A DNA stretch of 64,000 bases, taken from the NCBI RefSeq assembly GCF_003576645.1, contig NC_044919.1, positions 25,208,476 to 25,272,475 on the forward strand. The letters are read 5' to 3'. The position numbers and the translations under genes were made by a program. The notes under the pieces are model-generated. The model saw nothing but the letters and a program-made list of their open reading frames with translations. It had not been told where the DNA came from and made no database searches. The stretch comes from Ipomoea triloba. Its lineage: Eukaryota; Streptophyta; Magnoliopsida; Solanales; Convolvulaceae. Position 1 is the stretch's first letter. Every line of letters starts with the position of its first letter. Shown here one piece after another: positions 37,381 to 49,708 of this stretch.

Positions 37381-38422
37381 ATGAGTGAAAAGCAATACAG
37401 ATAGATAATAAAACGTGCTTATATTACCTTCTCGGGCTACTTGCAAATCTAGCAATAAATTTCACACAGGGTTCCTACCATGTTTTGCGAACCCAGGGTA
37501 CAAAATGAAGTAGAAAATTATATTATTACCTCCTCCGACTACCTACCTAGCCTATGTACCCATTTGGGTGCACTTGTTTACTGTAACATCTCTTGTCTAG
37601 ACTATGGAGCTTCTAACTCGCATCAGAACCACTTATCCTGTTTGTGAGTCTACTACCGTGTCTATTTTTATTTATTTTTTGATAGTTTGCTCAACCTACA
37701 AGCCCAACCAGAAATAAGTTAATGTTTTTTTTCAATGTAGAAATGATTTTTCTTACCTTCCCGGGATGCTCGCAAGCCCAATAAGGTGTTGTTATTTGGT
37801 CCAGAGTTGCCTACCTAGTCTGCGGGCCCTTAATAGTCAGTGTACAGTCCATATTCTCCTCAATGGTCTCCTCATGAATGGGTTCGTGCTCCCTCCATGA
37901 CGGGTTCTCCCATTTCGGCCATAGTTGTAGCCTCGAGCCCCTTGCACTAGGCCCCCTAGCTAACGGGTGCTATCTTTCTAGCTCGTGGAGTGCTGAGTCG
38001 GGTAAGATGATGATTTTCTTGAGTGTTTAGGTCAACAATCGGCTATTGGTCCAGGCCGAGCTACGCCCACCACTACTGATGGGTAGCCAACTTGCCGATG
38101 ACGTTAGTTATCTCGCAAGCTAAAGATTGAACGCTAGGTTCGATTATCGGGAAACCATGGTTGGTTTCACCGACGTAACATATCTTCTAATAGCTATAGT
38201 GAAAGTTGGACCTCGTACGTTCTCCGGGTGGGAACCGACCCTTACAAACTAGATTGACATCCACCTTTCCTACTAAGGCGTTTTTGTAGGTCTCGGGAAT
38301 GCTCATTTTATGACTCGGCCATTTTAGCGTATCTTGGTTTTGATTACATAAAGGAAAAAGGGTAAAATGGGTAGAAACTAGGAATGCGTGCTTTTCGTAG
38401 CGATCCCTATAGACGATGCCAA
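37381..38422. other. Interior of the LTR element, no coding seen
   Basis: Relatively GC-rich with many stops in all frames. No gag, protease or RT motif found. No clear polypurine tract before 38423. Confidence 0.5.
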
Positions 38423-38876
38423 TGATGGTTTTGTCGGGACCAGGTATAGAAGTACATATAAAGGGGTAGGAAAATAGTAGTATTATTGCTCAAGGTGCTA
38501 AGCCCAAAATGATATGTACAAAGTCCAAAATACTAGCTCAAATAAATAATACAAGCTATAGCCCAAATAGTGGAGTAGAAATAATAGTGTAGTCGTGGAA
38601 AATCAAACCCTGGTGTTCCTGTTAGAAGTTAGGAACCCATACCACTTGACTAGGAAGGATTGTAAAGACTAAGGAACACCTTTTAAAAGAAGGCAATGGT
38701 GCCTTATATAGTGTTGAAGACCTTCCAGATGTTTGACAAGTCTACGACATCAACTAGTCTTCATTCTTGGCCACACATGTGTTCCTCCCACTATACTTCT
38801 AACGCACTTCCCATGCATAAGTGGAGCTTCCTGCCTTCCAATGCACAGAATGAGTAGTGGCTTGGTGGGTTGGTGC

Positions 38877-39237
38877 TAGGGTTGACCTCGGTCCGGCTCC
38901 GATTTCGGTTCCGATTCAGAACCGCAACCGGTGGTTCCGGTTAGAACCGCTAGTTCTAACCGTGGAATATGTGGAATATTTTTTTTTATAACCTTAGTTT
39001 GTTGTTACATTTTAAAAATAGCCATGTGGCATTGTGCCAAACTGTCAATTGCCAAAGCCTTTTGGCAGTGGCGTAATGGCGCCTTTATTTTATTTATTTA
39101 TTTATTTTTTAATTGTAACGGTTTGGAACCGGAACCCAGATTTCCCATAACCAGAACCCTTTGGGCTCCGATTTAGTTTCTACAGTACACGGTTCGGTTC
39201 GGACTAGACGGTTTGAACCGAACCGTGGTCATCCCTA
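38877..39237. mobile_element. hAT MITE in the 3' LTR (361 bp)
   Basis: Perfect 8-bp TSD GTTGGTGC (38869-38876, 39238-39245). Ends TAGGGTTGACC and GGTCATCCCTA form an 11-bp inverted repeat with one mismatch. Subterminal ccggttccggtt / ggttcggttcgg words; no coding. Confidence 0.92.
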
Positions 39238-39321
39238 GTTGGTGCGTGTGCCTTGTGGAGGTCGTAGGTTCGGTACCCCTTAGCAACGCCACCTTTATCA
39301 ATAAAGATGTATAGCCCGCTT

Positions 39322-40518
39322 TGTTAGGAACACTTTGTAATTTGATTTTGATGATACTAAGTTTAGGAATTTGCACGCCCCCAATTCTTTTTCTGTCTTA
39401 GACTTAGGTCGAGTTCTTTCCTAGTTCGAATCGTTATTCGAATCAGTAACCCGAGTGAACACAATAAACACTCATGGATGTCATTTGAGATGACAACACT
39501 CAAACAAATCAAGATTTAACCAAAAGTTGTTATCTCTCAATGATTCGTAACCAGAGACGAAAAATATAAGAACTGAAGACTCGAAAACTTGAAGATTCAA
39601 AGACAAAGGCCAAGAGGTAGCAAAAGACTAAACCATGGAAGATTCAAAGATAAAGAAAGATCATTCGGGGAGTTAAGGGACGATTGTTAAAGTCAACCAA
39701 TCGTATTCGAGTGGACAAAAGGATTGAGATGTTATCACAACTAACAACTCGATAGGGCAAGCCGCATAGACATTCTTTGAGCGTAAACAGTCCGAAACCT
39801 TACAAGTGAGAAAATGTGTGCCGGATAAAATGAGTCCTAGGTACATATCCCAAGTCAACTTTCATTAAAGGCCATGTCTTTTTATGCAGAACAAAAACAC
39901 AAAAGTTCAACGCATTTTATGGACCTAACGGTTGGAAAGTCAATAACTCACGTATACTCAAATTACCTAGTGGTCTCTACTCACTGGTCAATAGGCTTTT
40001 TGAAACTTTGTCTTCCCTCCAACGGAACAAATTTTCATGCCTATAAATACCCTCTTCACTCACTAAAGAAGGTACTAGTCTTTCAAAAAATATTCAAGTG
40101 CAAAAGCTCTGTTGAAACATCAAGTTATTTGTGACCAGTTTGAGAGATATATTCTTTAAGTTCTTATCCAGATTTACGAAGAAGACTTGTGCTGCTACAA
40201 AGATTCTCAACTAGATTTCAAGCCAAGCTCTTCAGTTGGAGGAAGAAAAAAACTCATTTATTCAATCTTGTTTCCTCTACTTGGATAGAGGCGGAAAAGA
40301 CTTTGACAAAGTCGAAAATCCTGTTGTGCAAGATTGTGTCCAGCTATGTGTCAATGAGCAATCTTGGAGTGTGTTTTGTACTAAGGAGATAGCGCAAAAT
40401 TTTACGTGTTTTGAAGAAGAGTGGAGTAGGCTTAGTTAACAACTATAAAAAATCTCTATCTTTCTCTCTCTCTCTCCCTCTCCTCTCCCTCTCTCTCCCT
40501 ATCTCTCTCACACACACA

Positions 40519-40553
<35 letters not shown>

Positions 40554-40763
40554 TTACGCTTGCATATCCTCATCCACATTCAAACCCTAAATCTTATAAA
40601 TCAAACATACGTGCAAAAAGAGTTAACTTATTTCTGTTGTGCATACATACTCTGAGCGAGTTATTAAGTTTACACTTAACAATTCGTAAATATCATTCAA
40701 AATCTAATGAATCTATTCAGCCCCTCTAGATTCGTTCCCTAAACCCTTCGGGACCATCCAACA
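39322..40763 (+). mobile_element. Solo LTR (1442 bp) in the 3' LTR
   Basis: Begins TGTTAGGAAC and ends CCATCCAACA, flanked by a perfect 5-bp TSD CGCTT (39317-39321, 40764-40768). The start contains ttttgatgatactaagtt, common in copia LTRs. A CT microsatellite lies at 40457-40550. The internal region was presumably lost by LTR-LTR recombination. Confidence 0.85.
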
Positions 40764-40817
40764 CGCTTGGGCCAAGACTTTCCTTGGTCCCTAGGGTCCC
40801 ATGGCTCTATCAACTAT

Positions 40818-41751
40818 AATTTTTACACCCACTGGCCACTGGTTCTAGCTCATAGTGTTATTGATGGTACACATTGTTGCCTTTCTTGACTTGGTATTGC
40901 CTTCATATCTTTGGTTTTGTTTTAGGTCAATGTGCCATTGTGTTTACTTTAACTCTGTGTGTCATTGTGTTTATTTAGGTCAATGTGTTATTGTGTTTAC
41001 TTTTAGCATGTGTGCTATTGTGTTTGTTTTAAGCATTTATGCCATTGTGTTTACTTTAGGCTTGTGCTCCATTTAATTATCCTTTGGTGCTAGTTTGTGG
41101 TCCTGTGTGCCTCATTACAGCTTGATTGGTCTCTGGCTCGCGTATATCATTTTGACATATGATGTAACAAAGATATAATAGTGCGTATGGGTGTACAATA
41201 TTGTCTTAAAGGGATTAGAATTATGACCACGCAATATGCAATAACTAATATCTAGGCTCTAGCCTTAAGAAAGTATGACTCAAGTTAGATAGCAACAGAG
41301 TTAGAAATGATCATTTTTCCATTAAACAAATGAAATAACTAATTTAGCAACTTTTTTTTTTAAAAAGTAATAATGAATACTATACGTTGACTAGGTTCAT
41401 TAACACAAATCTATTACGGAGTATCTATTATCTAATCATCTACTAATTGCCGAACAATTTCTTAGTAAACTACAATTTTTATCGTATGCTATAATATACG
41501 GAGTAGTAAGTAAGATAATTTTTAGCATTAATATAAAATTTCATGGTTAATAGTTGTAGAGGTTGTTGTTGATATAGTAAAAACATTCCATTGTTATACC
41601 ATGAATTAGGATTTATCTTGCATTATGCATCTTAATCTAAAAATTATGTATGTGCTTATAAATAAATTAGAGGCACATAAACTATTAAGTATATAAAAAA
41701 ATATTTCAATTATAGATAGACATACTGGTTTGAATGTTATTGTGAATCAGA
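40818..41751. other. No gene; short tandem repeat
   Basis: A drifting repeat of about 33 bp (gtgtcattgtgtttactttag) occurs about five times at 40928-41070. The rest is AT-rich and unrecognised. Confidence 0.5.
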
Positions 41752-41759
41752 TTTACAAT

Positions 41760-42367
41760 TAAGGCTGTTAACGAACCGAACATAAACAAACGGAGGTTGT
41801 TCGTGTTCGTTTGTTAAGGATTCTGGGGTGTTCGTGTTCGTGTTCGTTTGTTAAGGTTTTTTAAAATCCCGTTCGTGTTCGTTTGTTAAGCGTTCGTTAA
41901 CGTTCACGAACGTGTTCGCAAACGTTAACAAACGCGTTCACAAACATGTTTATTTATGTTCATGAACACGTTCGTGAACACATAATAACCAAACACTTGA
42001 ACATGTTCATGAACATATTTTGTTCGTGAACAATAAATAATCTACGTTCACGAACAATTATATATATATATGTGTGTGTGTGTGTTTGTAAATATGTTTG
42101 TGAACATTATTAAACGAACACTAAACGAGCTTGTTCGCGAACGCTACTAAACAATCACAAACGAGCTTGTTCACGAACACTACTAAATGAACACAAACGA
42201 GCTTGTTCGCGAACACTTATCAAACGAGCTTACCACTGTTCAGACTCTGTTCGTTTATTAACCGAGTTCCAAATTTTGTTTGTTAATGTTCGTTTACCTT
42301 AATAAACGAACATAAACGAACGCAAACACGAGTAATTTATCGAAAGGTCTGTTCGCTAATAGCCCTA
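41760..42367. mobile_element. hAT-like element upstream of the VTT gene (608 bp)
   Basis: Ends TAAGGCTGTTAACGAACCGA and TCTGTTCGCTAATAGCCCTA pair as a 20-bp inverted repeat with a few mismatches. Candidate TSD TTTACAAT (41752-41759) and TCTACCAT (42368-42375), 6 of 8. Filled with gttcgtgttcgtttg / gaacacgaacg words on both arms. Confidence 0.7.
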
Positions 42368-42375
42368 TCTACCAT

Positions 42376-42897
42376 AGAAGATAAACTATAATAGATGGTA
42401 TAAAATTTGTCAAAAACATTGGCATTGGCCTGATGGGCTGTAGCTCACCAGAACCAGCCCGCTCACCGACCTCCGTTGACTCAAGCTCATCTATGGCTCT
42501 CTCTCTCTCTCTCTCTCAACAAAAGTATATACGGAGCATATGTCATAAATCCAAGTTGAACAAAAATTCAAACAACCCAATGGATTCCAAGAAAATATCC
42601 CAAATTGCCAATTCCTAATTAATACTTCAACCTTTGTGTTTTTTCCTGTTTGCCTCCAATTTCAGCTTCCGTTTTCTTGTCTTTCATCTAAAAATTCAAT
42701 CTTCTTCAATCTCTCTTTGGGAATTTTAATTTTTTTAAAGAAAATTTCTACTGATTTGTTGAATCGGAAATCAGAAACCCTAGATTTCTTCATTTCCTGT
42801 TGGATCAACAAGCCCTAGACGAGGCCCTGCCCAAATGAGTGAAGCATAGGATCGTCATCACCACAAAGATCGTCATCTATCTGTGTTGTGGTCGTCA
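42376..42897 (+). promoter_or_regulatory. Upstream region and 5' UTR of the VTT-domain gene
   Basis: Sequence between the hAT-like element and the ATG. It contains a CT microsatellite (42501-42518) and a CT-rich leader typical of plant 5' UTRs. I see no certain TATA box. A short in-frame leader codon run exists upstream, but 42898 is the only ATG in that frame. Confidence 0.4.
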
Positions 42898-45800
42898 ATG
42901 GCGGCGCCCAGGAGTTTGGTGGTGGACACGGCGCGCTTGGTCAGAGATGAGGAGAAGATTCTCGATTTGTCGGACTCCTATTCCTCGGACTCGCCGACAG
43001 CCAAACGTTACAAAGAGGGCAAGCTCCTGCTCAGCCGTTGGGAGTTCGCCGCGGCTCTTGGGGTGTTCATGGTGTGCTTGACAGGCTTGTTCTGCATCTA
43101 CTTGACAATGCCTGCTGCCGATTATGGGAAACTCAAGCTTCCTCGTAATATTTCTGATCTTCGGATGCTCAAGTATGGTTATTATTGTTATTATTATTAT
43201 TTATTTAACTAGGGAGGTTTTTGTGCTTCTGCTGTTTCATTTGATTCTGTTTTTATGTCAAAATGTTGGTTAAGTAGCTAAACATTGTGTGACTTATAAT
43301 ATGGTTATTAATCACTAGAATCTCGAGTGTGTTATTCTATCTTCACTTTTATGCTATTATGCTACACATTCTCCTCTAAAGGTGTTCCTTTATGACCAGC
43401 TCAGGAAGTTCCTGCAAATTCATTAACCATTATTTTTACTGATCCATAAATCAAATTGCAATTTTTCCTAGCACTCATGGCCTTTCGCTAATCTAGTCCA
43501 ATTGGACCAAAGGGTACTTTTTATCTCTCAAAGAAGTAGTCTGGGTATTCAAATCTTTTTCTTTACCATCTATACTTGTTGCAGAATAATGGTTGAATGT
43601 TTGATTGCCTTGATTTCTCCCAAGTTGAATGGAGAAAAATATCAGCTTGAATTTAGTTGTTGCAAGGCTCATCATGTTTGTGTCTGGTTGATAACGGATT
43701 TTTTGTGGTGCTGTTAGAGGCGGTCTCCAATTTTAGGTGGCAATGGGTGAGCAACACGCTTATACAGGAAATATGAGATATTATTCACGTGTGTTGTGTT
43801 CTCACTTCCTTTTGTAATGAACAGTTGTCTCCTTTGTTCACAATAATAATTTTGTGGTTCAAAAATTTCTTTGGTAATATTCTGAGAATTTTATGAAAGT
43901 AAAAGTTGTTCATTAACAGCTCCTTAATTTCTTCAGAAGCACAATATTAAAGATTTACATTTTTACAATCTCTGGTGATTGCCCTTTTAAGGGAGTGAGG
44001 ATATATTTTGGTCCTATCATGTCCTTATGGAATTTGGTGTATATGCTATTAGTGTAATACTACGTAACTATTTAGACATTCATCCCTGAACCTTGATTCT
44101 TCAGTATTCACCATCTATCCATTAATCATTTTTTAGTAAAATGTGTCCCAATCTTAATTGTGATCAGTTCATAATGCTAAAACTCATCTTTTCTTTTCTT
44201 AATCTTAATGTCTCAAGTAAACACTTTGTAATATTCTTTTTCAGGGATCACCTAGCTATGTATGCCGATATGTACCCAATGCGATTCATTTTGGGTTACT
44301 GCTCAACATACATATTTATGCAGACATTCATGATTCCTGGGACCATTTTTATGTCATTACTTGCTGGAGCACTTTTTGGTGTTCTTAGAGGGCTTTTCTT
44401 GGTTGTCTTTAATGCTACGGCTGGTGCATCATCCTGCTTCTTTCTTTCTAAATTACTTGGAAGGCCTATAGTTCACTCACTATGGCCTGACAAGTTGAGG
44501 TTTTTCCAATCAGAGGTATTTGTAACTTTAAAAATGGTGACCTTATTTTGTATTTTACGGAGTATTAGTTTTATGCCCTATATTTTCTACATACTAATAT
44601 TAATATTGTAATTGCAGATAGCCAAGCGCAGGGATAAATTACTCAACTACATGCTTTTTTTGAGGGTAACTCCAACGTTGCCAAACCTTTTTATCAATTT
44701 GGCGTCTCCTATAGTGGATATACCATTCCACATTTTCTTTCTGGCCACGGTGATTGGTCTTATTCCTGCCTCATTTATTACTGTCAGGGTAAGTCTTTCC
44801 AACTTATTTATGATTTCTTTTGACTGTCTTTTTTGCTTGTCTCTTTTTGGCAGTACTGTGTTGCATCTTACGATTGCACTGTTGATTTAACACTTAATAA
44901 CAGCTGCTACCTCTCTCTTGGGTTATACCAAGGGATCTTATGCGGCAAAAGACATAAGTCCTTGCTATTCTTAGGGTGTTTAGCTGATAGATTACCAAGT
45001 CTCTGTCACATACTCACATATATATGTGGTCTTTCGACTCTTATTTTTGGATGACGAGGGAAACCCCCACAACCCCCCGACTTGTGACCCTAGCCGGCAA
45101 AGGGCCACAAGGAAGTAACCCAACATAGGTTACCCATAGCTGACTGCTGACCGGCTCAAACCAAGGGTGCAAGGATTCGAACTTGTGACCTTGTAGTTAC
45201 AAGCGTGGATCTCTTGCCATCTTGGCTACGGGGTTACCCCCTCGACTCTCTTATTGTATTGTTAGATAGTGGTTGTGTATAGGAGTAGCCTGTTAGTCCT
45301 CCATTCATCATTTATATAATTTTGAATATTTATCCTTTACCAAAGTTAATGCTATTAGATTAAAATCCATCCTAACCTGGTTTCACTGCTACCCTTCTCT
45401 TTTATCCCACAAACTCCCTGTTTGAGACAATGTGATGGATCTGTATGCTAGACAAATATGTTGCCCTCTGTTTCTCAACGCTAGTGAAACCAGGTTAGGA
45501 TGGATTTTAAAAAGATCTAATAATAAAGCAATTCAGAGTAATAATAAACATTAAAGAAGAATAATTTTAAAAAGATTTGAATATCCACACTTAGCAGTGC
45601 CATGATATGGTTGGTGAATCCTTGTTTTACATGATTCATTCTCTGTAATGGGGACATATATTCGTGTACAGCATCTAACGTAAGCCAGGCATAATTTGGG
45701 TTACCATTATAAAATCACTTGATTATGCCTGAAGAAATTCAGGATTTGAACTATAACATTGGGTGAAGGAAATATGACATGATCAAATGAACAACAAACA

Positions 45801-46094
45801 AGCATTCTGTTGATTCATCATATTAGTGATTTTGCTTACAACTCAAATGGACAACATTTTCTTTTGTATTATCATAGTATTGATAATTGATAATGCTTCT
45901 AAAAGTTGTTTCCGTCAAATGAATCTGATAGCTTCTCCTGCTTTCATCATTTGAATAATCAGGCTGGCCTTGCTCTTGGGGATTTAAAATCAGTCAAAGA
46001 TCTGTACGATTTCAAAACGTTGGTAGTTCTTTTCCTTATTGGTTCTATCATTATATTACCAACCCTTTTGAAGAGGAAGCGGATATATGAATGA
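42898..46094 (+). CDS. VTT/DedA-domain membrane protein, TMEM41-like (4 exons, 282 aa)
   Basis: Exons 42898-43172, 44245-44515, 44618-44788 and 45963-46094 (stop 46092-46094), with canonical GT-AG introns and clean phases (2, 0, 0). The N-terminus (res. 1-48) is soluble and Ser/Asp-rich, and one membrane segment follows (about 50-71). Residues 104-240 carry the VTT/SNARE-associated Golgi domain: PGTIFMSLLAGALFG (123-137), FLRVTPTLPNLFINLASP (196-213) and a conserved VIGLIPASFITVRAG. A last membrane helix (about 258-275) precedes a basic KRKR tail. Family members (TMEM41B, VMP1, DedA, yeast Tvp38) act in ER/Golgi membranes, and TMEM41B and VMP1 are phospholipid scramblases; the same role here is inferred. 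The start is the first ATG of a frame that runs uninterrupted to the donor. Intron 3 carries a SINE. Confidence 0.92.
45042..45241 (-). mobile_element. SINE in intron 3 of the VTT gene, with TSD
   Basis: A tRNA-derived SINE in reverse orientation, flanked by the 8-bp duplication TCGACTCT (45034-45041 and 45242-45249). On the - strand it begins GGGGTAACCCCGTAGCCAAG (A-box-like) and has an AGTTCGAATCC B-box-like motif. Its 3' end, with CCTCGTCATCC and a short A-rich tail, lies at the left. A diverged copy is at 27998-28220. Confidence 0.8.
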
Positions 46095-46730
46095 AGCCAT
46101 CATTGAGCGTTGTCTACCCTCCAGAGCCACACGAATTTCATATAGTTCTTATTTCTACCATTTGGATTTGAGATGGGAGCAATCCATGGAGGCCGACATT
46201 TATCTGCGGGAATGTAACTAATGTCAGACAAGTGACCTTTGCTGGTCTCGGGTTCCAACAAACATTCCATTCGGTAAGATTAGAGATATGAGGAAATATA
46301 AATATACAGCTCACTTTGTATTTATGTATGCAAGTTTTACACAACCTGGAGGCAGGCGGTAATTTGGGTGATAGCAAACTAGAAGCTGATTGTAACATTT
46401 CTTGTGCCAGATACCTAGATATGAAAATGGTTTCTGATTCATACGCAAAAGTGACCATGTAGCCATATGTTTTATTATATATATATATTACAATGTAAAA
46501 GGAGGTTGAATTTTTTTCATCAATAGTAAAAGTATTTTAGCATTTAGCCTGTCATAATATGTGTGCAATCTGTACAGCATTTTGCTGTAGTTTGTTGGAT
46601 AAATAATGGATCCTAATTACCATAATTACCAGGAAACTTGTCTTCTTGATGATGGCAAGTTTTGTCCTAATATTCTTGATGTTACTTTGCAAACTTGTAT
46701 CTTCTACCAATGAGATATGAAGATAAAGGG
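46095..46730. other. VTT gene 3' UTR and downstream
   Basis: Presumed 3' UTR, T-rich, with no further coding. Polyadenylation cannot be placed exactly. Confidence 0.4.
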
Positions 46731-46732
46731 TT

Positions 46733-47040
46733 GTTTGGTAAATAGTTGTTTGCTGTTAGCTGATTGGGTTAGTGAATTTGACTAGTTGATAACATTAGTT
46801 GATTGTAGAAAGATGTTTGGTAAATTAGCTGGTAATTGATTAAATGCAAAATGATCTTTTTAAAAAGTTGATCAAAAAAGTTGTTTTAAGCACATTTATG
46901 AATTTTAGTATTTTGGAGCAATAAGATGTTATAAAAAGTTAATTAATCAAACATTTATATTGAATGTTTAATCAAGTCAAACAACTAATATTAGTCAAAT
47001 AAATTTAAGTGATAAATTAAATATGTTACTAAACAGGTCA
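46733..47040. mobile_element. Tourist/PIF-like MITE
   Basis: Left end gggttgtttggtaaatag and right end gttactaaacaggtc, with internal gattgggttagtgaatttgactagttgat words shared with 26445-26765 and 57935-58280. Confidence 0.5.
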
Positions 47041-47044
47041 CAAT

Positions 47045-47735
47045 GAAAAAATGAGTGTTAAAATGAAAAAATGAGTGTTAAAATTCATAGATGTTTATTG
47101 GGTTAATAGTTAATACCCTGGTTGAGAATTAAATTTGGCTAAATCCATTTGGAATTGGAACTTATAGAAGGGAAAATGAGACAGAAGAACAAGCAATAAT
47201 TCTATCATGAACCAAGGTGTATGTTGTATGTTAAATAATCATGAACCAAGGTGTATGTTGTATCTATTTGTATTTTTTTTGAAATCTTTTAAATAACACT
47301 TATATTTTTTCAGTACACACTTATATTGATATACATATTTTTTAAAAATAAATTTATAAGTATATTAGTGTAATGTCCATGTACATTAAGCTTTAAAGTG
47401 AATGAAAATAAATATGATGTATTTGTAATTTAGTGTTTATGTAAATTAACGTTTAAATTTATGATCAAACAAATATTATGAATATAGTATATGATGAATG
47501 TTATTAAACATGATGCACATATGGTGTAATATTTATGTACATTAAGCTTTGTTTTAATGAACATATAGAAATAACATTATAAATATAGTATCGAGTGAAT
47601 AGAATTATATGTGATGTGCATGCAGTTTCGTGTTTATGTACATTAAGCTAAGGTTTATGTTTATGAACATGTAAGAAAAATATTATAAAAATAATACATG
47701 CAGATTTTATTAAATATGATATACTAGTTGACAGT
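47045..47735. other. No gene recognised
   Basis: AT-rich with repeated atgtacattaagcttt words (47383, 47535, 47637), a weak tandem pattern. Confidence 0.45.
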
Positions 47736-47739
47736 TTTA

Positions 47740-49345
47740 ACACTTAGCAGGAAAATGACTTCTGGAAAATGTTTTCTGGAAAATGAGTCATTTTCTAGAA
47801 AACATTTTCCTTTTCCTTTCCCGTGTTTGGTTGCACAACAGAAAACTGTCTTTGTGTGTTTGGTTCATTTTCCAGAAAATGAGCAGAATTGTATACTTCA
47901 ACATTTTAATTGTTATATACCAAAAGAAATATTTTTAATGTTTTGTTTAAAATATAATAACTTTTATTTTAAATTTCATGTAACATAAATTTGAGTTGTA
48001 TTCAATCATAATGCCTTTACTCTCAACAATTTATCTTCCCAATACCGAAATCATTGTCATAGTATAAAAACTCGAATGCTAAATCAAGATCACCAATTCT
48101 ACAAGCTTTATCTATAAGCATATTGAAGGAAACAACATTTGGCACTATTCCACTCTTTACCTTCCAGTAAAACACATAAATTGCCTCAAACAATTTACAT
48201 TCTTTACAAAGGGCATAAATAACAATATTATAAGTATACACATTCTCCATATGCCCATAAGAAACCATTTCCCTATACACCAGCCAAAAGCAACCAACCT
48301 CATCTAACTTTATCAGATGATTCAAAAAATTATTCAGTGCATGAACCGAAACCATATGACCTCATAACCAATGTGAAAAATACAGCATTAGTCCCACAAC
48401 CTACATCATAACTATCAATAAGCCCTCCCAAAATCTCCAAAGGCAAAATCCCTTCCTTATCATCAACTCTTTCATCAACCACAAAGCATCATTAAAATGT
48501 CTACAACACACCATCACATGAATCACAACACAACTTTCAAGCAAATTCAAGACACTTTTTGCTCCACCAATCCTCTTGTAGAACTCCAGCATTACTTGGG
48601 GAGAGCTCCGGAACCCGTTGAAAACACAAGAAAGCACGGACCCTGCGAGTCCAGAGCATATTTAGTCCATAAATTTATATTTATTTTTCCTCAAATTCAC
48701 ACAGATTGATGCAAACAGAACATCCTCTTTATTTGGGTGTGCGAATTGCTTAACCAAATGAAGAGCTCTAACAATTTTTATTTACATATAAACTTGCTTT
48801 GCAGAGATATCTCAAGCAATAAATTTTCAGGAATGGTTCGTTATGCAATTTCTCATATGCAAATAAATGAAGTTTTGAATTCAAAATCTAGTTTTCCAAG
48901 TTGGAAACCAGTACGTTTCCGGCTGTGGGTTTTCGTACCCGCAGCCGAAAACCATTTCCGGTGGTCGAGATCTGTTAGATCCGCCACCGAAGCTAAGTAA
49001 AAAAAAATCAAAATCGAAAACAAAAGGAGGAAATATACCTTGGTGGTGGTGAATGGCGACGAAACGGAAGAAAAGATGGAGAAGAAGCTGCTCTTTTGTT
49101 GAAGTAGAAGCTGCTCTGGCGTTGGTGAATGCCGCGAAGAAGAAGCGTGAATGTCGCGAATGAGGCCAAGAAGAAGAAAATGACTTCCCCAAAATAAGGG
49201 AAGTCATTTTCCGTAAAAAACCATCCATTTTCCATTGACCAGACTTTATTTTCCTTTGACTTTTATATTTTTCACTTTGCCAAACACCACAAAAACTCGG
49301 AAAATGATTTCTAGACCGGGTTTCCAAACACACCCTTAATATAAA
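47740..49345. mobile_element. Possible gene-capturing element around the PPR fragment
   Basis: The left part has ggaaaatgttttctggaaaatg and ctagaaaacattttcc. The right part has gaagtcattttccg, ggaaaatgatttctag and ends near ccaaacacaccc. The two sides are related, but terminal repeats and a TSD were not resolved, so a single element is only a suggestion. Confidence 0.35.
48023..48640 (-). pseudogene. PPR protein fragment
   Basis: The - strand encodes VSVHALNNFLNHLIKLDEVG, VYTYNIVIYALCKECKLFEA and VPNVVSFNMLIDKACRIGDL, three consecutive pentatricopeptide-type 35-residue units (VxTYNxVIxALCK and so on). Upstream, 48401-48637 in another frame fits a PPR leader segment, with stops between. There is no organelle-targeting start and the rest of the gene is missing. 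PPR proteins bind organellar RNA; this copy is dead. GAAAATG-type repeats lie on both sides (47750-47890, 49180-49340). Confidence 0.75.
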
Positions 49346-49708
49346 ATGATGTCGTCTTGGATTTTAGAATCCATAATGTAAGGTAAACTTTAGTTCATGA
49401 TATAATTTTTGAAGAACATCAGGTTAAAGAAAATTACTCTTCACTATATTCCAAAATGTCATTTTCACACACTCTTCCAAGAATGCAAGAACATAGGCAT
49501 TTCTCCCTTTCTACACTTTTTGCTTCGTTTCTTCATCAAGGTAAAGCCTCCATTAATGACTTCCAAAAATGCTCAATCATGTATATATATAACATATCAA
49601 TAAAATAGTGAAACCATTATGATTTCGTTTACCAAAAAAAGTTCAATGGTTATTCACATTCAAGTTTCTACGTATAAGCTTGGACCTATGGGTAGTAGAC
49701 ATTAGTAT
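49346..49708. other. No gene recognised
   Basis: AT-rich, nothing recognised. Confidence 0.4.

Larger units (their letters stand above)
33403..40812 (+). mobile_element. LTR retrotransposon, non-coding, with nested insertions
   Basis: Flanked by a perfect 5-bp TSD ACTAT (33398-33402 and 40813-40817). The LTRs begin TGATAG or TGATGG and end CTATCA. No gag or pol of its own is visible, so it looks like a large non-autonomous derivative. Four later insertions or fragments sit inside (33600, 34606, 38877, 39322). The strand is arbitrary. Confidence 0.85.
38423..40812 (+). repeat. 3' LTR (interrupted by a hAT MITE and a solo LTR)
   Basis: About 570 bp of LTR sequence split into three parts: 38423-38876, 39238-39321 and 40764-40812. 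The junctions match the uninterrupted 5' LTR order. Confidence 0.8.

Noticed and set aside
39874..40439. Several 67-86-codon + strand frames
   Set aside because: They lie within the solo LTR defined by a perfect TSD, change frame repeatedly and carry no known domain.
48881..49333. 150-codon open frame on the - strand
   Set aside because: Biased composition, no recognisable domain, and it spans GAAAATG-type repeat sequence; probably chance.
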